Below are positions 13,614 through 14,132 of a stretch of DNA of 14,132 nucleotides, in pieces. The stretch lies in contig CAZJOI010000019.1 in assembly GCA_964547585.1 (NCBI GenBank), forward strand, positions 1 to 14,132, given 5' to 3'. Below the pieces are notes generated by a model. That model saw only the letters and a program-made list of their open reading frames with translations. It ran no database searches and was not told where the DNA came from. Source of the DNA: CAZSCF01 sp964547585 (lineage in GTDB: Bacteria; Patescibacteriota; Minisyncoccia; Moranbacterales; UBA2206). A program made the translations under genes and the position numbers. Numbering within the stretch: position 1 is the first letter of the stretch; every line of letters starts with the position of its first letter.

Positions 13614-14132
13614 ACGCAAAAGAACTGTATCAAAAATTAGAAGCAGCTTTTAAACTGGACGAATGTTCAGATGATTGGAGCAATATTGATTTTGATGCTG
13701 ATTTTATCACGGAAAATTTCAGAAAAAGATATATGGGAGTATTAGCAGATAGCACAAATGAGATTCAAAAAGTATATACAGCTGTTTTTCCGAGCGAGAA
13801 AGTCATGAAAGAAATATTGAAACGCAGAGAAAAGAATATCCTGCTTTTCACCCATCATCCAGTGGATTGGAAAATCAGGCCGGGACAATCGCCATTCGTT
13901 AATCTTAATAAAGACTTGCTTCAAAAATTCAGGGACAATAAAATCTCAATTTATACCCTTCACACGCCACTGGACAGAAACGGAGAATATTCCACATCCG
14001 TTAATTTTATGAAAGTTCTTGAAATATCTCAAGAAGGGGAATTTGCCGAATATTTCGGATTTCTATCTGGGGTGATTGGCAAAACCGATTGTAAGAATAT
14101 AGGAGTTTATTGGTTTGCAGTATTTTATCCCG
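13610..14132 (+). CDS. Nif3/DUF34-family metal-binding protein, truncated by window end
   Basis: Open from ATG 13610 to the window end (174 residues visible). The Nif3/YbgI metal site motifs are present: LFTHHPVDW (79-87, His82-His83) and TLHTPLDR (117-123 and on; His118, Asp122). Family proteins form toroidal hexamers with a dinuclear metal centre; their cellular role is unsettled despite the label GTP cyclohydrolase type 2-like. The full protein is usually about 250 residues or more, so the C-terminal part is outside. Its start overlaps the HD-domain gene's stop as ATGA, placing it in the same operon. Confidence 0.85.
   Translation, partial: MNAKELYQKLEAAFKLDECSDDWSNIDFDADFITENFRKRYMGVLADSTNEIQKVYTAVFPSEKVMKEILKRREKNILLFTHHPVDWKIRPGQSPFVNLNKDLLQKFRDNKISIYTLHTPLDRNGEYSTSVNFMKVLEISQEGEFAEYFGFLSGVIGKTDCKNIGVYWFAVFYP

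Noticed and set aside
1..14132. Recoded UGA (glycine), as in some CPR lineages
   Set aside because: TGA ends the genes at 1102, 13117 and 13613 at natural protein ends, and no in-frame TGA is needed inside a conserved domain.
1..14132. CRISPR array or insertion sequence
   Set aside because: No regularly spaced repeat series, transposase or terminal inverted repeats were seen; the only mobile trace is the recombinase remnant.

Overview
The window is AT-rich (low-GC by eye) and gene-dense, uses standard stop codons including TGA, and mostly lacks Shine-Dalgarno (SD) sequences. It opens with the last bases of a 16S rRNA gene whose anti-SD is intact. No 23S, 5S or tRNA gene follows in the 14 kb, so the rRNA genes look unlinked. 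Small proteins, minimal leaders, the style of the lysyl-tRNA synthetase and the recombinase and receiver fragments suggest a Candidate Phyla Radiation (Patescibacteria) genome. That assignment is inference; the 16S stub is too short to place it. A run of 10 Ns inside a gene shows this is a draft, probably metagenome-derived, assembly.

Layout. (1) 1-497: 16S 3' end, then about 470 bp without a gene that is rich in perfect hairpins. (2) 498-1102: two small membrane proteins of unknown function, the only genes here with strong SD sites. (3) 1200-2162: an alpha/beta hydrolase between terminators. (4) 2342-2911: a broken tyrosine recombinase whose catalytic half is replaced, in frame, by the tail of a response-regulator receiver domain. 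(5) 3066-10102: a tightly packed seven-gene plus-strand operon behind a good sigma70-type promoter. Its genes are a GT-B glycosyltransferase-like protein, a phosphoribosyltransferase-like protein, a LysRS/EpmA-like lysyl-ligase paralogue, a transglutaminase-fold protein, a full-length class II LysRS interrupted by the assembly gap, a radical SAM/SPASM-type enzyme and a class I methyltransferase. A convergent zinc-ribbon methyltransferase (10109-10960, minus) closes it. (6) 11198-14132: a second plus-strand operon with an S51-type peptidase, a GNAT-amidohydrolase fusion, an HD-domain protein and a Nif3-family protein that runs off the end.

The most interesting part is region 5. The enzymes together could activate lysine or a relative (LysRS-like paralogue), handle a ribosyl or nucleotide group (PRTase), attach a sugar (GT), act on an amide or peptide bond (transglutaminase fold), do radical chemistry and methylate. 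That fits a small-molecule, tRNA or protein modification pathway I do not recognise. The second, canonical LysRS may be the housekeeping enzyme or a protective or partner copy. The product is not shown by the sequence; this is a hypothesis from gene content and operon structure.
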